DNA from: Nautilus pompilius
Taxonomy: Eukaryota > Mollusca > Cephalopoda > Nautilida > Nautilidae
Direction: 5' to 3'
DNA: 64,000 nucleotides
Assembly: GCA_018389105.1 (NCBI GenBank)
Contig: JACATO010000062.1
Coordinates: 124,001-188,000, forward strand
Below are positions 47,721-60,400 of this stretch, one piece after another (position 1 is the stretch's first letter; the number at the start of each line of letters is the position of its first letter). Below the pieces are notes generated by a model that saw only the letters and a program-made list of their open reading frames with translations, was not told the origin of the DNA and ran no database searches. Both the position numbers and the translations under genes were made by a program.

Positions 47721-48640
47721 CAGTGTAAATAGCTGCCAAATATAACTGCTTTGATGTGTCATATTCGCTTTGTCTTTTAATGCAGACAATCCAAATTAAT
47801 GAGATAACTGCTTAACTATAAGATAAATTTTTGTATTTATTTTTTATTAAAATAATGCTTAATTTTCTTATTGTAGAAGAAATAAGTCTTGAACACCCAG
47901 TCATCATACCGAGAGACAATCTTAAAAACATCAAACATTTCATTTAAAAGTAAAACAAAACAACAAAAACCAACAACCAAATGCATATTATATATTATTA
48001 TTTAAGTGTATTGACCTCGAAAAGACGTCTACATTTCTTGGTAGAAATTGGTTATGGTTTTGTTAATTTTGGAAACATTTCGCCTAGCTTTATGCAGATT
48101 TACTCGATATGTCCGGGACACGTAGAGGTCAGACTACGTTTTGGTGGTGCTTGTATGAAAGTTATTTCCATTTCGCCATCATTCATGTGAGACAGCTTCT
48201 CATCACAAGCATTTCTCTCATACTCCCTTGTCGGAAAGACCAAGATCTATTAGACTTCCTGTAATTGATCTTTTGTGATCATTTCGACTTCAGATGAGTT
48301 CGTCTGTTTGCAGTAGGCGAGATTCAGATAGAATTTCCGACGACGACCCAGACAAGACTAATTTGGAACTTCAGTAAAATGTTTTACTGTCATGCATTTT
48401 CCAACCACATTCTGCACCAAATTTAAACCCAAGTTGAGTTGTTTTGAAGCAATTAGAGATTTCCTACATCAACTGTCACCTAGGCCTTCCAATGAGTAGG
48501 TGGAATAAAGAGGAAGAGAACAATATAGGGATGTTTTGTTTGAAAACCCTCGTACGATTATTTACAGTCGCCTTAGCCATCGTCAAAGGTACCCTATAAT
48601 CGCTCCTTCATTGTCAAACCTGGGCTTTGCTCGCAAATGT
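47721..48640. other. AT-rich unique stretch
   Basis: No gene recognised. Codon-like frames are short and lack domains. Confidence 0.5.
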
Positions 48641-48900
48641 TTGCAAACAAAATTCTGAATGAGTCTGCCGCCTCGACGACGACTTACCATTGAGCTGCGC
48701 GATACCTGGCCACAACGGGCCACGAATCAAAGCACGGACAGACAGCTGGGGCTGCTGAACTTGGTGTAACGCAGCGTCACGATACCCCTTGCATCATCTA
48801 TCAGGGTTCGACTTAACTCTTTCGGCACGTTCCATCCAGAATGATGCTGCCAAGTGATCACACAAGTGAATTTCTTTGAACTGCTACAGGTCGGCGTCAA
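48641..48900 (+). pseudogene. Possible third Tc1-like fragment (helix-turn-helix end)
   Basis: Plus-strand frames read PPRRRLTIELRD and, in the next frame, QTAGAAELGVTQRH, which resemble the N-terminal helix-turn-helix of Tc1-like transposases (Ala-Glu-Leu-Gly-Val-Thr-Gln is a common core). Frames shift quickly, and no DDE blocks are found downstream. This is a weak assignment. Confidence 0.3.
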
Positions 48901-50135
48901 TGGAGGAGTCTGTCAGACCTACTGCCGTACCATTTTTTTTTTTTTAAATGAAATCATGGTGATCAATTCTCCATTATAGAAAATAAAGCAAAGATTCATC
49001 GTGCGAAAATAGTGCCAAAACACCTTCAAGAAGCGCAATGGATAACCGGCGCGAGCTCCCGAGACCATTTTAGGGCTGTGCGAAAAGCCTGTGGAACCCA
49101 AAGACACAAGGCTGCGCCAGACCCCTGGTGAGCAAGAGGACAAGTAGGCCCAACACCGAAGGGCAAGCCAGCCAGGGGCGGCCATAAAGCTCGTGCGACA
49201 TTAGGGTTTGTAGATATTGACTATTCCTTGTCATTATTATATCAATATGAAATGATGTCCAGATATTGCGCTTGATGAACTCCACATATGAAACTTTATG
49301 ATCGGTTTTGAATCGTGAAAATAATGTATCCTCAGTATATTCGCATAATTTATATTGTTTTGATCGTAGTTTGTCGGGGTTATTTCTGAGAATGTTGTGG
49401 TGGGGGGGGCAATTTAGTCTTCCCAACGTATTATTTAATTGCTTCATTCCCGTGCTTAACGGCGTCTTTATTCTTTTGAAGTTTTTCCAATTTCTCGCTT
49501 CCCTTTAGAAATCGTTCCGCTTATTAGTCTTTCCTGTGCTCAGTGCATCGCGTCCGCACAGTGGGCACTTCTGAGTCTCTGTCGGCCGCTGTGCGGCGCT
49601 GGGATAGAGACACTTCGCTAAAGCAGGGGAGGGGAGGAACAGTTGTTAGCGCTGTCCTGTTTGTCGGTCTCCAAATCCTTTCTTTCCCTTTAAAAGAATT
49701 TCATCGATCAATAAGCTCATAATTCTGTCCTCTTCCACCTCCCCCCCCCAGGCCCCATATTTATACTATCTTTTCCGCTGACGAAATAATAAAAAAGACA
49801 ACAAAACAAAGAATCAAACCAAATAATTTGGGCGGGATGTTGTCGGAATGTTTTCTAGTCCACATAACACGGACGAGAGCTGTCTACACAGCCTCCCCTT
49901 TACCTTCTTCTCGCCAATGTCGTTTTCTAAAAATTACATTCGGAGTTCACAGCTCGATGCGCTAACGAAATTTCAGCAGCTCGAAAACGCGGAGAAACGA
50001 AGACAAAGTGAAACTGATACCTCTTTCATGCGCTCCTATTCCCCGAACTTTTCCACCGAGGCAGAATTGCTCAAGGAATCAAATTCTAACATTAAATAAG
50101 TTCAGTTAATCTTTTGTTTCTCAAAGGTAAATCTC
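48901..50135. other. Unique stretch, no supported gene
   Basis: Contains a T run at 48932-48944, a G run at 49402-49408, and a C run at about 49741-49750. A frame at 49848-50099 is rich in Ser and Glu but has no known domain. Confidence 0.4.
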
Positions 50136-51530
50136 TCTCTCTGTAATGACGTCATCTCTCTTTGGGTCTGTCTGTCTGTAATTACATCTCTGTAATGACG
50201 TCATCTCTCTTTGGGTCTGTCTGTCTGTAATTACATCTCTGTAATGACGTCATCTCTCTTTGTGTCTGTCTGTCTGTAATTACATCTCTGTAATGACGTC
50301 ATCTGTCTTTGTGTCTGTCTGTCTGTAATTACATCTCTGTAATGACGTCATCTCTCTTTGTGTCTGTCTGTCTGTAATTACATCTCTGTAATGACGTCAT
50401 CTCTCTTTGGGTCTGTCTGTCTGTAATTACATCTCTGTAATGCCGTCATCTGTCTTTGTGTCTGTCTGTCTGTAATTACATCTCTGTAATGACGTCATCT
50501 CTCTTTGTGTCTGTCTGTAATTACATCTCTGTAATGACGTCACCTCTCTTTGTGTCTGTCTGTAATTACATCTCTGTAATGACGTCATCTCTCTTTGTGT
50601 CTGTCTGTCTGTAATTACATCTCTGTAATGACGTCATCTCTCTTTGTGTCTGTGTGTAATTACATCTCTGTAATGACGTCATCTCTCTTTGTGTCTGTCT
50701 GTAATTACATCTCTGTAATGACGTCATCTCTCTTTGTGTCTGTCTGTAATTACATCTCTGTAATGACGTCATCTCTTTTTGTGTCTGTCTGTAATTACAT
50801 CTCTGTAATGACATCATCTCTCTTTGTGTCTGTCTGTAATTACATCTCTGTAATGACGTCATCTGTCTTTGTGTCTGTCTGTAATTACATCTCTGTAATG
50901 ACGTCATCTCTCTTTGTGTCTGTCTGTAATTACATCTCTGTAATGACGTCATCTCTCTTTGTGTCTGTCTGTCTGTAATTACATCTCTGTAATGACGTCA
51001 TCTCTCTTTGTGTCTGCCTGTAATTACATGTCTGTAATGACGTCATCTCTCTTTGTGTCTGTCTGTCTGTAATTACATCTCTGTAATGACGTCATCTCTC
51101 TTTGTGTCTGTCTGTCTGTAATTACATCTCTGTAATGACGTCATCTGTCTTTGTGTCTGTCTGTAATTACATCTCTGTAATGACGTCATCTCTCTTTGTG
51201 TCTGTCTGTAATTACATCTCTGTAATGACGTCATCTCTCTTTGTGTCTGTCTGTCTGTAATTACATCTCTGTAATGACGTCATCTCTCTTTGTGTCTGTC
51301 TGTCTGTAATTACATCTCTGTAATGACATCATCTCTCTTTGTGTCTGTCTGTAATTACATCTCTGTAATGACGTCATCTCTCTTTGTGTCTGTCTGTCTG
51401 TAATTACATCTCTGTAATGACGTCATCTCTCTTTGTGTCTGTCTGTAATTACATCACTAATGACGTCAACTCTCTGTAATGACGTCATCTATCTTTGTGT
51501 CCGTCTGTAATGACGTCATTCTCTCTCTCT
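50136..51530. repeat. CRE array 4, period about 44-48 bp
   Basis: About 30 units of the order TCTCTGTAATGACGTCATC, TCTCTTTGTGTCTGTC, with one or two extra TGTC words, then TGTAATTACA. By eye about 28 intact TGACGTCA palindromes are present, with a few ACATCA or GCCGTCA variants. Unit length changes by 4 bp with the TCTG copy number. Many short runs of the 44-bp variant between 50.6 and 50.95 kb give repeated frames (for example VCNYISVMTSSLF) that are repeat translation. Confidence 0.96.
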
Positions 51531-53049
51531 CTGCTTTTTTTAAAAAGAAAATCGTTCAGAACTGATAGCCACCTAATGTTCTCGCTCCGCTTTTATAAGT
51601 AAGCGACGAGAATCAGCAAACACAAGTAACTCCGAATTATCGGAACTAGATAAATCAGTAAATGGCAGAGGTGGGACGGTATAAAGCCACACAATCTACC
51701 TCCACAGAGCACAAAAAAAAAAAAAACCAGCACAGCAGCATCAACATAGAAGATTCGTATTCGTTATTTACTACTGCGATTAATCCATCTTCGGACAAAG
51801 CAAGCAGAATGGTGGTCCGAAACCTCCAAACTTCCCGAGAGCTGGATCGTCAGCCGGCTGGCCTCGTTGGGTAAACTGCAACACTTTTTCCGCATCCGCG
51901 CAATCAACATTTGGAAAAGACGGAATCGGACTAAGGTTTCTGTATTTCGCAAAGATGCTTCACTTACCTCACCCTGAGTAATATTCTCTGCCTGTGCGCA
52001 GTTACCGCTCCGAAACCATACAGCCTTCGTTTGACTCCGCTATAGGTCTTGGGCACGTAAACTTTCATAGTTGGAAAGGATTTTAACAAATCAAACATCA
52101 GTAAAGTGAACATGTAAATCAGAACCAGACCTACTTTCTTGGCGTTTCTTAGGGAACCATGTTAGGGATCACTACCGAGGCGCTGAATCTTCTCAAACGT
52201 CATTAAACAGCATTAAGGGGTAAACGAATGGGATTAGCTGGTCCCGTGTCCATACTATTGAAAACCTTATTTTTCCGTGAACTCTCCCTTCGTTATTATC
52301 AAGGTTTACTCCTGAAAAACAAACATCTAAGGAGTTGAGTAATTTCGTGACCAACAAATCACCGATAACTTTCCGATCCCATCAGAATGATTTTGTTCTG
52401 GTACAACATACCGGAAAGTGAGACAGACATGCGCACAGAGACAACCTACAGCCCAACCACGCAGCACGCGCCCTTATTGACTTCCGCTCCTTCGGATAGA
52501 TGGCGAAATTTTGAACAATCAAAGAAAAATCACCGTCCTTTAAATGTTATATAAAAAAATAAGATTCGCAAAAATTGTAACAATAACCGTACTTTTAGAA
52601 TTATTTAAATTGCCCGTCAGGGGAGAATGAGTCGGTCGCGAGACCGCAACAGGTGAATTCGCGATTCTTTTGTAAACATCGAAGTTGCATTTTTAAGATC
52701 TCTAAAACCGCTCGTCTGGCTCCACAGTTCTTTGATCTGCATTCCGGTGGGACGTCACGAGAGGACGTTCGTGACGCGAGAAAAGCTCCCCACGACCCGG
52801 CCCCTCCTGTTCCGCCAACAGAGGAGGTGTGAGAAAGTCGGTTTGCGACCATTCGCGGAGATCACCGAGATCTGCCCCGTCCTTCGGGTTACTCCCCCAA
52901 CTTCCGATTGGCTGAGTGTTCAGCACAAACCAAAAAAAAAAACAAAAATCAGGAGAGTCTCCCAGATGTTTCGGACACCGATTCACCCCAAACACGCAGT
53001 GACGAGTCACTCCGGCTCAAATAGAAGAAAATCGCAGCGACAGACAGAA

Positions 53050-53052
<3 letters not shown>
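51531..53052. other. Unique stretch, no supported gene
   Basis: A run at 51713-51726. CpG-rich at 52620-52920 with frames on both strands but no domain. CTGTGCGCAGTT (about 51993) is NRF1-like. Confidence 0.4.
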
Positions 53053-53081
<29 letters not shown>

Positions 53082-53219
53082 TACACACAGAGACAGACAC
53101 ACACACACACACACAGATACAGACAGACACACACACACACATACACATACACACAGAGACACACACACACAGAGAGACAGACACACACACACGCACACAC
53201 ATACACACAGAGACAGACA

Positions 53220-53260
<41 letters not shown>

Positions 53261-53344
53261 ACAGAGACACACACACAGAGACAGACACACACACACACAC
53301 ACACAGAGACAGACAGACAGACACACACCACACACACACACACC
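53053..53344. repeat. (CA)n microsatellite with GAGACAGA interruptions
   Basis: Nearly 300 bp of CA dinucleotides broken by ACAGAGACAGACA and ATACACA words. Long His-Thr (plus) and Cys-Val (minus) frames are repeat translations. Confidence 0.95.
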
Positions 53345-53691
53345 TCGCTCCATTTCAACAATGCACTGGACGCCAACTCATGCACTGATCAACCTTCACC
53401 GGTAGATGTTCAAGCAGGGTGTGGGCACATGGTGAATAAGTAACCTACTGCTGACTAATTCTATTTCTAATGTCAACAAAAAGCATGTTAATTAATAACT
53501 ACCATATTTTTCTAATGTCAAACAGAAACGATTACGCTGCATAACCATTTTATTCCGGTATGCCTCGAATTAGTCCATTCCGCGCCCCAAATGATGACGT
53601 CTAGTCACGTGACAGCTCCCGTATAAAAGCGCGGTGCGAAGAGAATTTAGCGAAGCTTTCGGTCTGTTGGATAAAGACGAAATCGGTATTC

Positions 53692-54045
53692 CGTTAGGTG
53701 GCTCGGTGGTGAGTGTGTTGGCTTCGGCGCCTAAAGGTCCTGGGTTCGATTCCCGCTGCTGGCACATTGTTGTGACCTTGAGCGAGGTACTTTACTGGCA
53801 TTGCTGCTGGGGAGTGGCCTGTGTAGGCACTCAGACAGAGGAACCGAGAGCGGGGGGGGCGCTCTTCAGCCACGACAGAGGCGAGTCTCCTATGACGAGG
53901 AAAAGTCAGATGACTGCTGAAGACGGATGCACTGGGCCGGAGTGCGCATGACGACGGTGCAACGCATCCCACTATTATGAAGGAGGGATGGAAGAAGCAT
54001 TCCAGTAGCCATCTTATTAATAAAGCGGATACTGGAAAGGCATTA
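53692..54045 (+). mobile_element. tRNA-derived SINE
   Basis: The 5' end has an RNA polymerase III split promoter: box A-like TGGCTCGGTGG at 53699-53709 and a perfect box B GGTTCGATTCC at 53743-53753, spaced as in tRNA genes. A non-tRNA body follows to about 53990, and an AT-rich tail with ATTAATAAAG (about 54015) could be the 3' end. The tRNA-like part does not fold with a clean acceptor stem or encode a clear anticodon arm, so it is a SINE head and not a tRNA gene. Only one copy was noticed. Exact ends are uncertain because no target-site duplication was found. Confidence 0.75.
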
Positions 54046-55185
54046 AACCTACATTAAATATTGTATTACTTATATTTAAATTAATCTAAGAGGGAACTCG
54101 AAAGTAATAAAAGCCTTAAGAGAACCGTTCGTTCTTCTGACGGAAGGTAAATGTGAAGCCACATCGAGGCTCTGTGACTGGGGTCGGCGTCAGAAACCAT
54201 CAACATCGATCACTCTATGAATTTACCGTATACCTGACTGGTTCGAAATCGCATTAAAGCTAAACCTACGGTTTTTGATTTGAGAAGAGAGTGAACTATA
54301 TGTACAGATTAGTACTTCCGCGTAGTGACGGTAATTCGCGCGCACGCGCACACAAACACAAACCAAATCCGGACTTTAAAATTCATTATCAGTATAGAAA
54401 GGAAAAGAACTCCGTTTTCCACGCTTTTCACTGATCGGTTGAATTTCCCCCGATTTTAATAGTAGAGTCGTTTATTCTGATGTTTTAACACCCTGTAGAA
54501 AACCTGTATTTTTTCTTTATCATATTTATCGCATACAGAAAAAAAGAAAATCAAACTTCCCATCAGAGCCCCTGGCACTATCGATTCGTGGAGATACTCG
54601 GCCGAGAGAGAACAAAACGGGAGAGGAAGCTTGAGAGTTGACGGCGGGGCATCGTTAGTTAGCTCTGTGCAAAAACTAAGCCTTCCTTCCTCTTTTTTGT
54701 TTTCTTGTTCCATTCTTAAAATTCTGAATATGGACATCTCGGATTGCATGCTAAAGTGTTTTTTGTTTTTTTTTTAAATCCACTTAGCACTTAACTCAGC
54801 GGATTCTCGGTTTAAGGCTTTATCCCTGTCGCTGTAATATTATATATTTCCAGGTCTGTTAGTTTCCTGGGACCCGCACCGTTAGCAGCAGGCGCAGTTC
54901 GGAAAAGCATCTGTGCGTCTTGGATACTCGTAAAATACCCAGAGGAGGAAGGAGGGCTCTTCAAACTTACGTCTGCCCTCCCTCCCATTTTGCTAAAAAG
55001 CGAAAATCCAATTGAGTAATTTACACTTTCCTGCTTCAAATATCCACCTGGCGAGGAAGACACCGCAAAATAACTTTTTAGAAAAACAGTAGTGATTTCA
55101 GATTTTCTAGTATATTCCATTTATAAATATGACCACCACTTTCTCTGAAGCTAGTGGATGGCCCGTTTTATTGACACGAATGGCG
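54046..55185. other. Unique stretch, no supported gene
   Basis: AT-rich, with T runs at about 54760-54772. A minus-strand frame at 54812-55120 has no known domain. Confidence 0.45.
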
Positions 55186-55545
55186 TGACGTCATATCTTC
55201 CTCTCTCTGTACTAACGTCATATCTCTCTCTGTACTGACGTCAGCTCTCTATCTCTGTACTGACATCATATCTCTCTATATATACTGACTTCATAGCTTC
55301 CTCTCTCTGTACTGACGTCATATCTCTCTATATATACTGACTTCATATCTTCCTCTCTCTGTACTGACGTCATATCTTCCTCTCTTTGTACTGGCGTCAT
55401 ATCTCTCTATATATACTGACTTCATATCTTCCTCTCTCTGTACTGACGTCATATCTTCCTCTCTCTGTACTGACGTCATATCTCTCTCTGTACTGACGTC
55501 AGCTCTCTATCTCTGTACTGACATCATCTCTCTCTCTCTCTAACT
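55186..55545. repeat. CRE array 5 with ATATATACTGACTTCAT variants
   Basis: Units of TCTCTGTACTGACGTCATATC alternate with TCTATATATACTGACTTCAT. About seven intact TGACGTCA sites from 55186, plus ACATCA, GACTTCA and GGCGTCA variants. Same monomer orientation as arrays 1 and 4. Confidence 0.93.
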
Positions 55546-56905
55546 TGGAAAACGTCTCTGTTTTGTTCACAAGAGGAAACGTTGTTATCCAGAAATTGGC
55601 CTGATTAAGAATCTAAGCGGCGGCCAATTCACTGGAATATTCTCCCCTCCCTAGCTGACGTTTGGTGGGATTTTAAAAATCTTTTTCTCTTCTTTCCAAG
55701 TCCACATTCACGCAAACGAAATCTTCTGCAGACTGATATCTTAAATTATACAATACATCTTTCCCTCCCTTTTCTCTTGAGGGTTTCTTTGTTTTTCACC
55801 ATTTAAATTTAAAGAAAAAGATAATCTTAATTAAGGATGACCAAACATTGGCAGTTAGCTTCACCGCCCGTGACGCGCGCCGGAATCGTTCTCGCACGCT
55901 ACATCCGGTCTGTGGGGAAAACATTCGACGAGAAACTGAGCAGGCAGCAAGATAAAACTCGTCAGAAACCCCACAGGACGGACGAGACCCGTCCGAAGGC
56001 GCGGATAATGTGGGCTGCCCAAAGACTATGACTTGTCGATGTAGTTCTCGCACCTTGTCATTTACTAGCGGCGTCGGCAAGTGGCTTCAGAGAGAGAGAG
56101 GAGAGAGAGAGAGAGATGGAGAGATGGAGAGATGATGGAGAGAGCTCCTCCTCACCATCACCCCTGCTCGCTAATGGAATCTGACACAGCTAACCAGCAA
56201 ATATCGTATCTCCCCGTCTCGCCGTTACACTTGGCTTAGGGCAATTTTTATGACTAATATTCATATATATATAATTTTCAGAAATCTAAACCCACTCCAG
56301 CCACCGAAAGAAAAAGAGGTGGGGGGGGTAAAAACAGAAATCTGGCATTTGTGCGGGTAGGCTGCAATATTTTAACATGACGTAAGGGGACCGATTTATT
56401 TAAATGTCGCAGGCGTTTTGTATGGAAGCGGTTGTGTTACCCCCGTGGACGGAGACATCCACAGCCGCTCGTCCCAACAATACATTCATCAGGCGAGGTC
56501 AAAGGTCAAAGCAGGAATGCAAAATGGCGGCCGACCCATAGACAGCGGCGTGACAAACGCAGTGTTAAGTTGGTGAAGGCTTCAATCACCTCTGGTGGCT
56601 CGGGATTAGCCATTGTAACAAAACGACATATTCTATTACATCCAGCATGTTGCACAAAGGGCTATCTGGCGGCTGAAAAGAAGGAAAATCGGTTTAATTC
56701 ACTGTCGGTTTTACACCGAGCTCTCTCTACCTCCCACGCTACCCCACCTTGGACTGTGTACATATTAAAGGATAACTAAACTCGTGCACAGTAATCTTTT
56801 GCCTTTTTTTCCCCCTGAAGAGAAAGAGAGAAAAACAACAACAGAAGACGTCAAGTGTTTGTCTTGTTGCACGGAGGCGTAACTGGGAATTGTTTGCTCT
56901 CGCAG
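55546..56905. other. Unique stretch with small GA patch
   Basis: A (GA)n with ATGGAGA interruptions lies at about 56088-56144. GCAAAATGGCGGCC (about 56518) is a strong YY1-type site in a CpG-containing context, so a promoter nearby is possible. A plus frame at 56432-56779 shows no domain. Confidence 0.4.
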
Positions 56906-57047
56906 GCGTCTTGCCGGGCCAGGGCGGTGCTCCAGGCCGTCAGGGACGACCGACGGGCGAACACCGGTCCGCAGACCACACGCTACACGCACGGGATCTC
57001 GGCGCTCGCGATCGAGGCCGAGACGTTCGAACTTCCGGCTCCGAGAG
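56906..57047 (+). CDS. Candidate 142-nt coding exon with strong GC3 bias
   Basis: The acceptor TTGTTTGCTCTCGCAG ends at 56905 and a donor GAGAG|GTGCTG begins at 57048. The phase-0 frame reads ASCRARAVLQAVRDDRRAN, then TTRYTHGISALAIEAETFEL, and leaves phase 1 after APR. Of 47 codons about 39 end in G or C (83%), well above the first two positions, which is what a real coding exon shows. The antisense frame lacks such bias. The donor is modest at +4/+5. No family is recognised. Confidence 0.45.
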
Positions 57048-57320
57048 GTGCTGACAATTGATTTCAAAATACTGGGGTAACGGGACCGCGCGCGTGTGTT
57101 ACCGTTTAGCAAAACCCTGCCACAAACCGTCGTAAATTATTTCAAAATAATTTCCAGTTTAAATTTAAAAAAAAAAAAAAAAGCGGAGGGGGGGGCAAAA
57201 CAAATCGAGAGTAGAACAGGTTCAGTATCGATCCTCTCTCATTCGATAACATTTTAAAATTAAAGCTGCGCTGTCCGAAAATATATCGTCAAACAAAATA
57301 AACGACCCGTTTTAAGGCAT
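57048..57320. other. Intron-like unique stretch
   Basis: A run at 57167-57182, then G run. Nothing recognised. Confidence 0.45.
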
Positions 57321-57400
57321 AATAATAATAATAATAATATAATAATAATAATAATAATAATGATGATGATGATGGTGATGATGACGTCAAAGTCACGTGG
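57321..57400. promoter_or_regulatory. (AAT)n/(GAT)n repeat followed by CRE and E-box
   Basis: About 57321-57380 is AAT then GAT triplet repeat. It is followed by TGACGTCA (57382-57389) and CACGTG (57394-57399), five bases apart, then GACGTAATCC. A CRE next to a perfect E-box would be a plausible USF/CREB element, but the flanking triplet repeat raises the chance of coincidence. Confidence 0.4.
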
Positions 57401-60400
57401 CGACGTAATCCGCATCGGTCATCCTCTGCGGTAACGTTCCGAATTTCAGTCGATCTTCACAGACGACGTGAGAACGATTGAGGGATATTACTGGAGAAAG
57501 TGAACATCGTACACTAAGCATCTGTTAACAAACAATGAGCCTGAAGAACACTCCCAAAACACACACACACACACACACACAAATAAAAACAAAAGAGAAG
57601 TTACGTCTGGCATAGAACAGGAAACAAAGAGAACGAGGTACAGTGTTCCAGTCTAGTTACAGAGCACAGTGAGGCAGGAAGAGCGTCTACCAATCTGATT
57701 TTAAACCGGTATACATTAACACCGGCAATAACTGCTGCCAGTGGTCTCTCTCTCTCTCTCCATCACTGTACTGACATCATCTCTCTCTCTCTCTCTGTTC
57801 ACAAGAAACTGTTTTCTAATAACAATCCGCTTTCAGCCAGAAAAAAGATGTGTGACTGTGTGACATCCAGAAATCTCGATTATCCCGAAAAATCTTCCTA
57901 CCAGGTTTCCTCTCGAATAACTAACTTCTGCCCAAATAAATAAACTGCAGAGATTTCCGCCTCAGTCTAAAAGCTTAGAACCTGGTACCATTCTAGCGAA
58001 TCTACGCTCCAATATTTCTAGGTTCTTTCCGGGATAAGGGTGCCACCAGGGAGGGTCCCATTATTCAGAACGTTCGAGTGATGAGATTTTCCCGTCTTAC
58101 CGACAGGAGTGTGATAAACCACTGGGGGCTCATTTAAAACTGTTTTCCGCTGTAACTCCGGTGTAAATTCTACTATCATCCGCAAACCTAAAATGTAAGT
58201 CACCGCAGTATCAAGACTGATAAAATGTAAAAACTCAAAAGAAAATGTCTAGGTTCTGCCACATGTACCACCACGCACCCTTTCTCTAATTTATCAAGCC
58301 TCGAGATCCATAAAAACAACCACTCCCCTCCCCAAACAAATTCGTTTTCTTCTATATTAACAATACTATTATGTCTCAAATACAACAGTCAAACAGACTA
58401 ACCAGTCGCATGACTAGTAGATGTTGAATACTATTGATAACTTAAAAATCAGATAATAGTCTTCATAATGAAATCTGCTTACATTATATCATTCATTTTG
58501 TAAGTTTCTTCAATAACTTCTCTCCGGTTTGTAATCATGCGGAGATCCATACCATTCGCCACTATCTCTGGCACCGTCCGCGGGCCCGTATTTAACAGGC
58601 TCAGCAGCCCCGTCCAGCTGATTGCTGCGAGACACGACAAACAAACAGCGTGTCGCTCGGAGCAGATGATGAGGGTCGGTCACTCATCGCATCAAGTCGG
58701 GAACCGCGTGTAACACGACGACGCACGCACACACACAACACACACACACACACACACAAGCAGTACAAGTCGAAGGTTTCGCATCACCCTAGAACTTTAA
58801 TAGAAATCTCTCTTTAAGTCATGGCTTGGCACCGTACCGATGACACACTTCTCTAAATGTCTGCTTTTGAATATTTCTAACGGAGTCGAGTCGGACAATG
58901 ATTTATAGTCTTATCGAAACTCGGCATTTGCTTGTTAGATTCCAAATTGTCACACTTCTCGATTTTTGGGGAGAAAATTATAGAATTCTATGGCTTTGCC
59001 GAGCTTTCGGTCACGGCTGTAGGTAAACGGAATGCCCCGATCCCGGATTATTTTCTGGGCAATTCTGATTTCACAATAATGAACTTGAGCAGCGATATTA
59101 AAGATAATTAATTCGGCCCCTTTTTAAAAGTCTAACCAAAATAAGAACGGTTCCAGTGACACACCCGCAAGACGGCCCCTGTTTGGTTACTTAGTGCGAC
59201 ACATTCCTGGTTTTCTAACCGAAAGCTTGTGATTGTAGTAAGAATAATTCCTTCACTCTTAAGCGCCATCAGGTGATACAATTGAGAAAGAGAGCGGGCA
59301 GATGGCACAAAGGGGAGGTATCTGTTCAGAACATCTTAATAAAAAGTTCAGCAGTTTTCGACTAGGGGGCTACCTTCAATTATCTAACAGTTTACATGAT
59401 TATATTTTACGTATTTAGGCTAGGGAACGAAGAGATTTTCTAGCCGGCAAAAATAGTCAAATTAGAATAACTAAGGACCATTGATGTGGTAAAGACATTC
59501 AAATGAAAACCGCCTGGACACCATTAAGGCGACGCTATTCAAATTCCTATTAGTATAAATGCGAATGAAATGTAAAGAAACTTAAATATATTAAAGAGAG
59601 GGGGGAACATGGCACACGGACACTTGTTCTGCCCACATAGCCCTATTTCAGCTCCTTTTGATCGCCCCTTTACGCGGTTCTAACCTATCCTTGAGCTGGA
59701 CCTGCATTTATTCTACTTTTGAATTTGACTTGAGTTAACCCTACTCTCCAGCTCGGCGACACAGTAGCTGTTAGCTGCCCGGCTCAGATCGAATGCGCTT
59801 CTTTCTGACATAAAAGTCGGCTCGGGTTATTCGGTTGTTTCTATTTTACTCTCATGTTTTCAAAACAGATGAAATAGGAGAAGCGAATTAATCCGAAAAG
59901 AGGTAGATCGTTTTCTCGGCTAGCAAACCCATTTTTGTATCCTTTATTTCTTTTAAGTGTAAAGTCCGTTTAACCCCTTGCAAACTAATCTATCACGAAA
60001 GAAAACTCTGATTATTTTTGTTTGTTTGTTTGTTTTTAAATGTTAACATTCCGAGACCAAGAGAAATTGCTTGGTTACCCGCGCAGAGATACCAAGAATA
60101 AGTGCAACTTTTGGTGTATTAAGGGTTTGGACCCACTCCAGGCTCTGGGACTGACAGTAGAGGGGCGGCGAATCTTCAAAGGCGGGAGGTGATCGATCAG
60201 CTTAGCGACGTAAAGTGGACAAATGACAGGGGGAGAAGCCTAGCGTGACGAGCAGTTTGATTCGGGCTGAGCATCTCCACGCTTCAAGCCGTCCCGACGA
60301 CGCAGCAAGTCATGCGAACAGACAGATACAAACGGGTCGGGGCGATCACTGCTCCCTCGCTGTGAACGCAGCTCCCCAATTAATACCTTGCTGACCGGGA

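Noticed and set aside
49848-50099. 83-codon frame starting MFSSPHNTDESC
   Set aside because: No domain, weak codon bias, no splice or promoter evidence. Length is within chance for this amount of DNA.
50566-50978. Repeated QMTSLQRCNYRQTQ and VCNYISVMTSSLF frames
   Set aside because: Translation of the 44-bp CRE array unit. It fails outside the run of equal-length units.
53007-53385. Long Cys-Val (minus) and His-Thr (plus) frames
   Set aside because: Translation of the (CA)n microsatellite.
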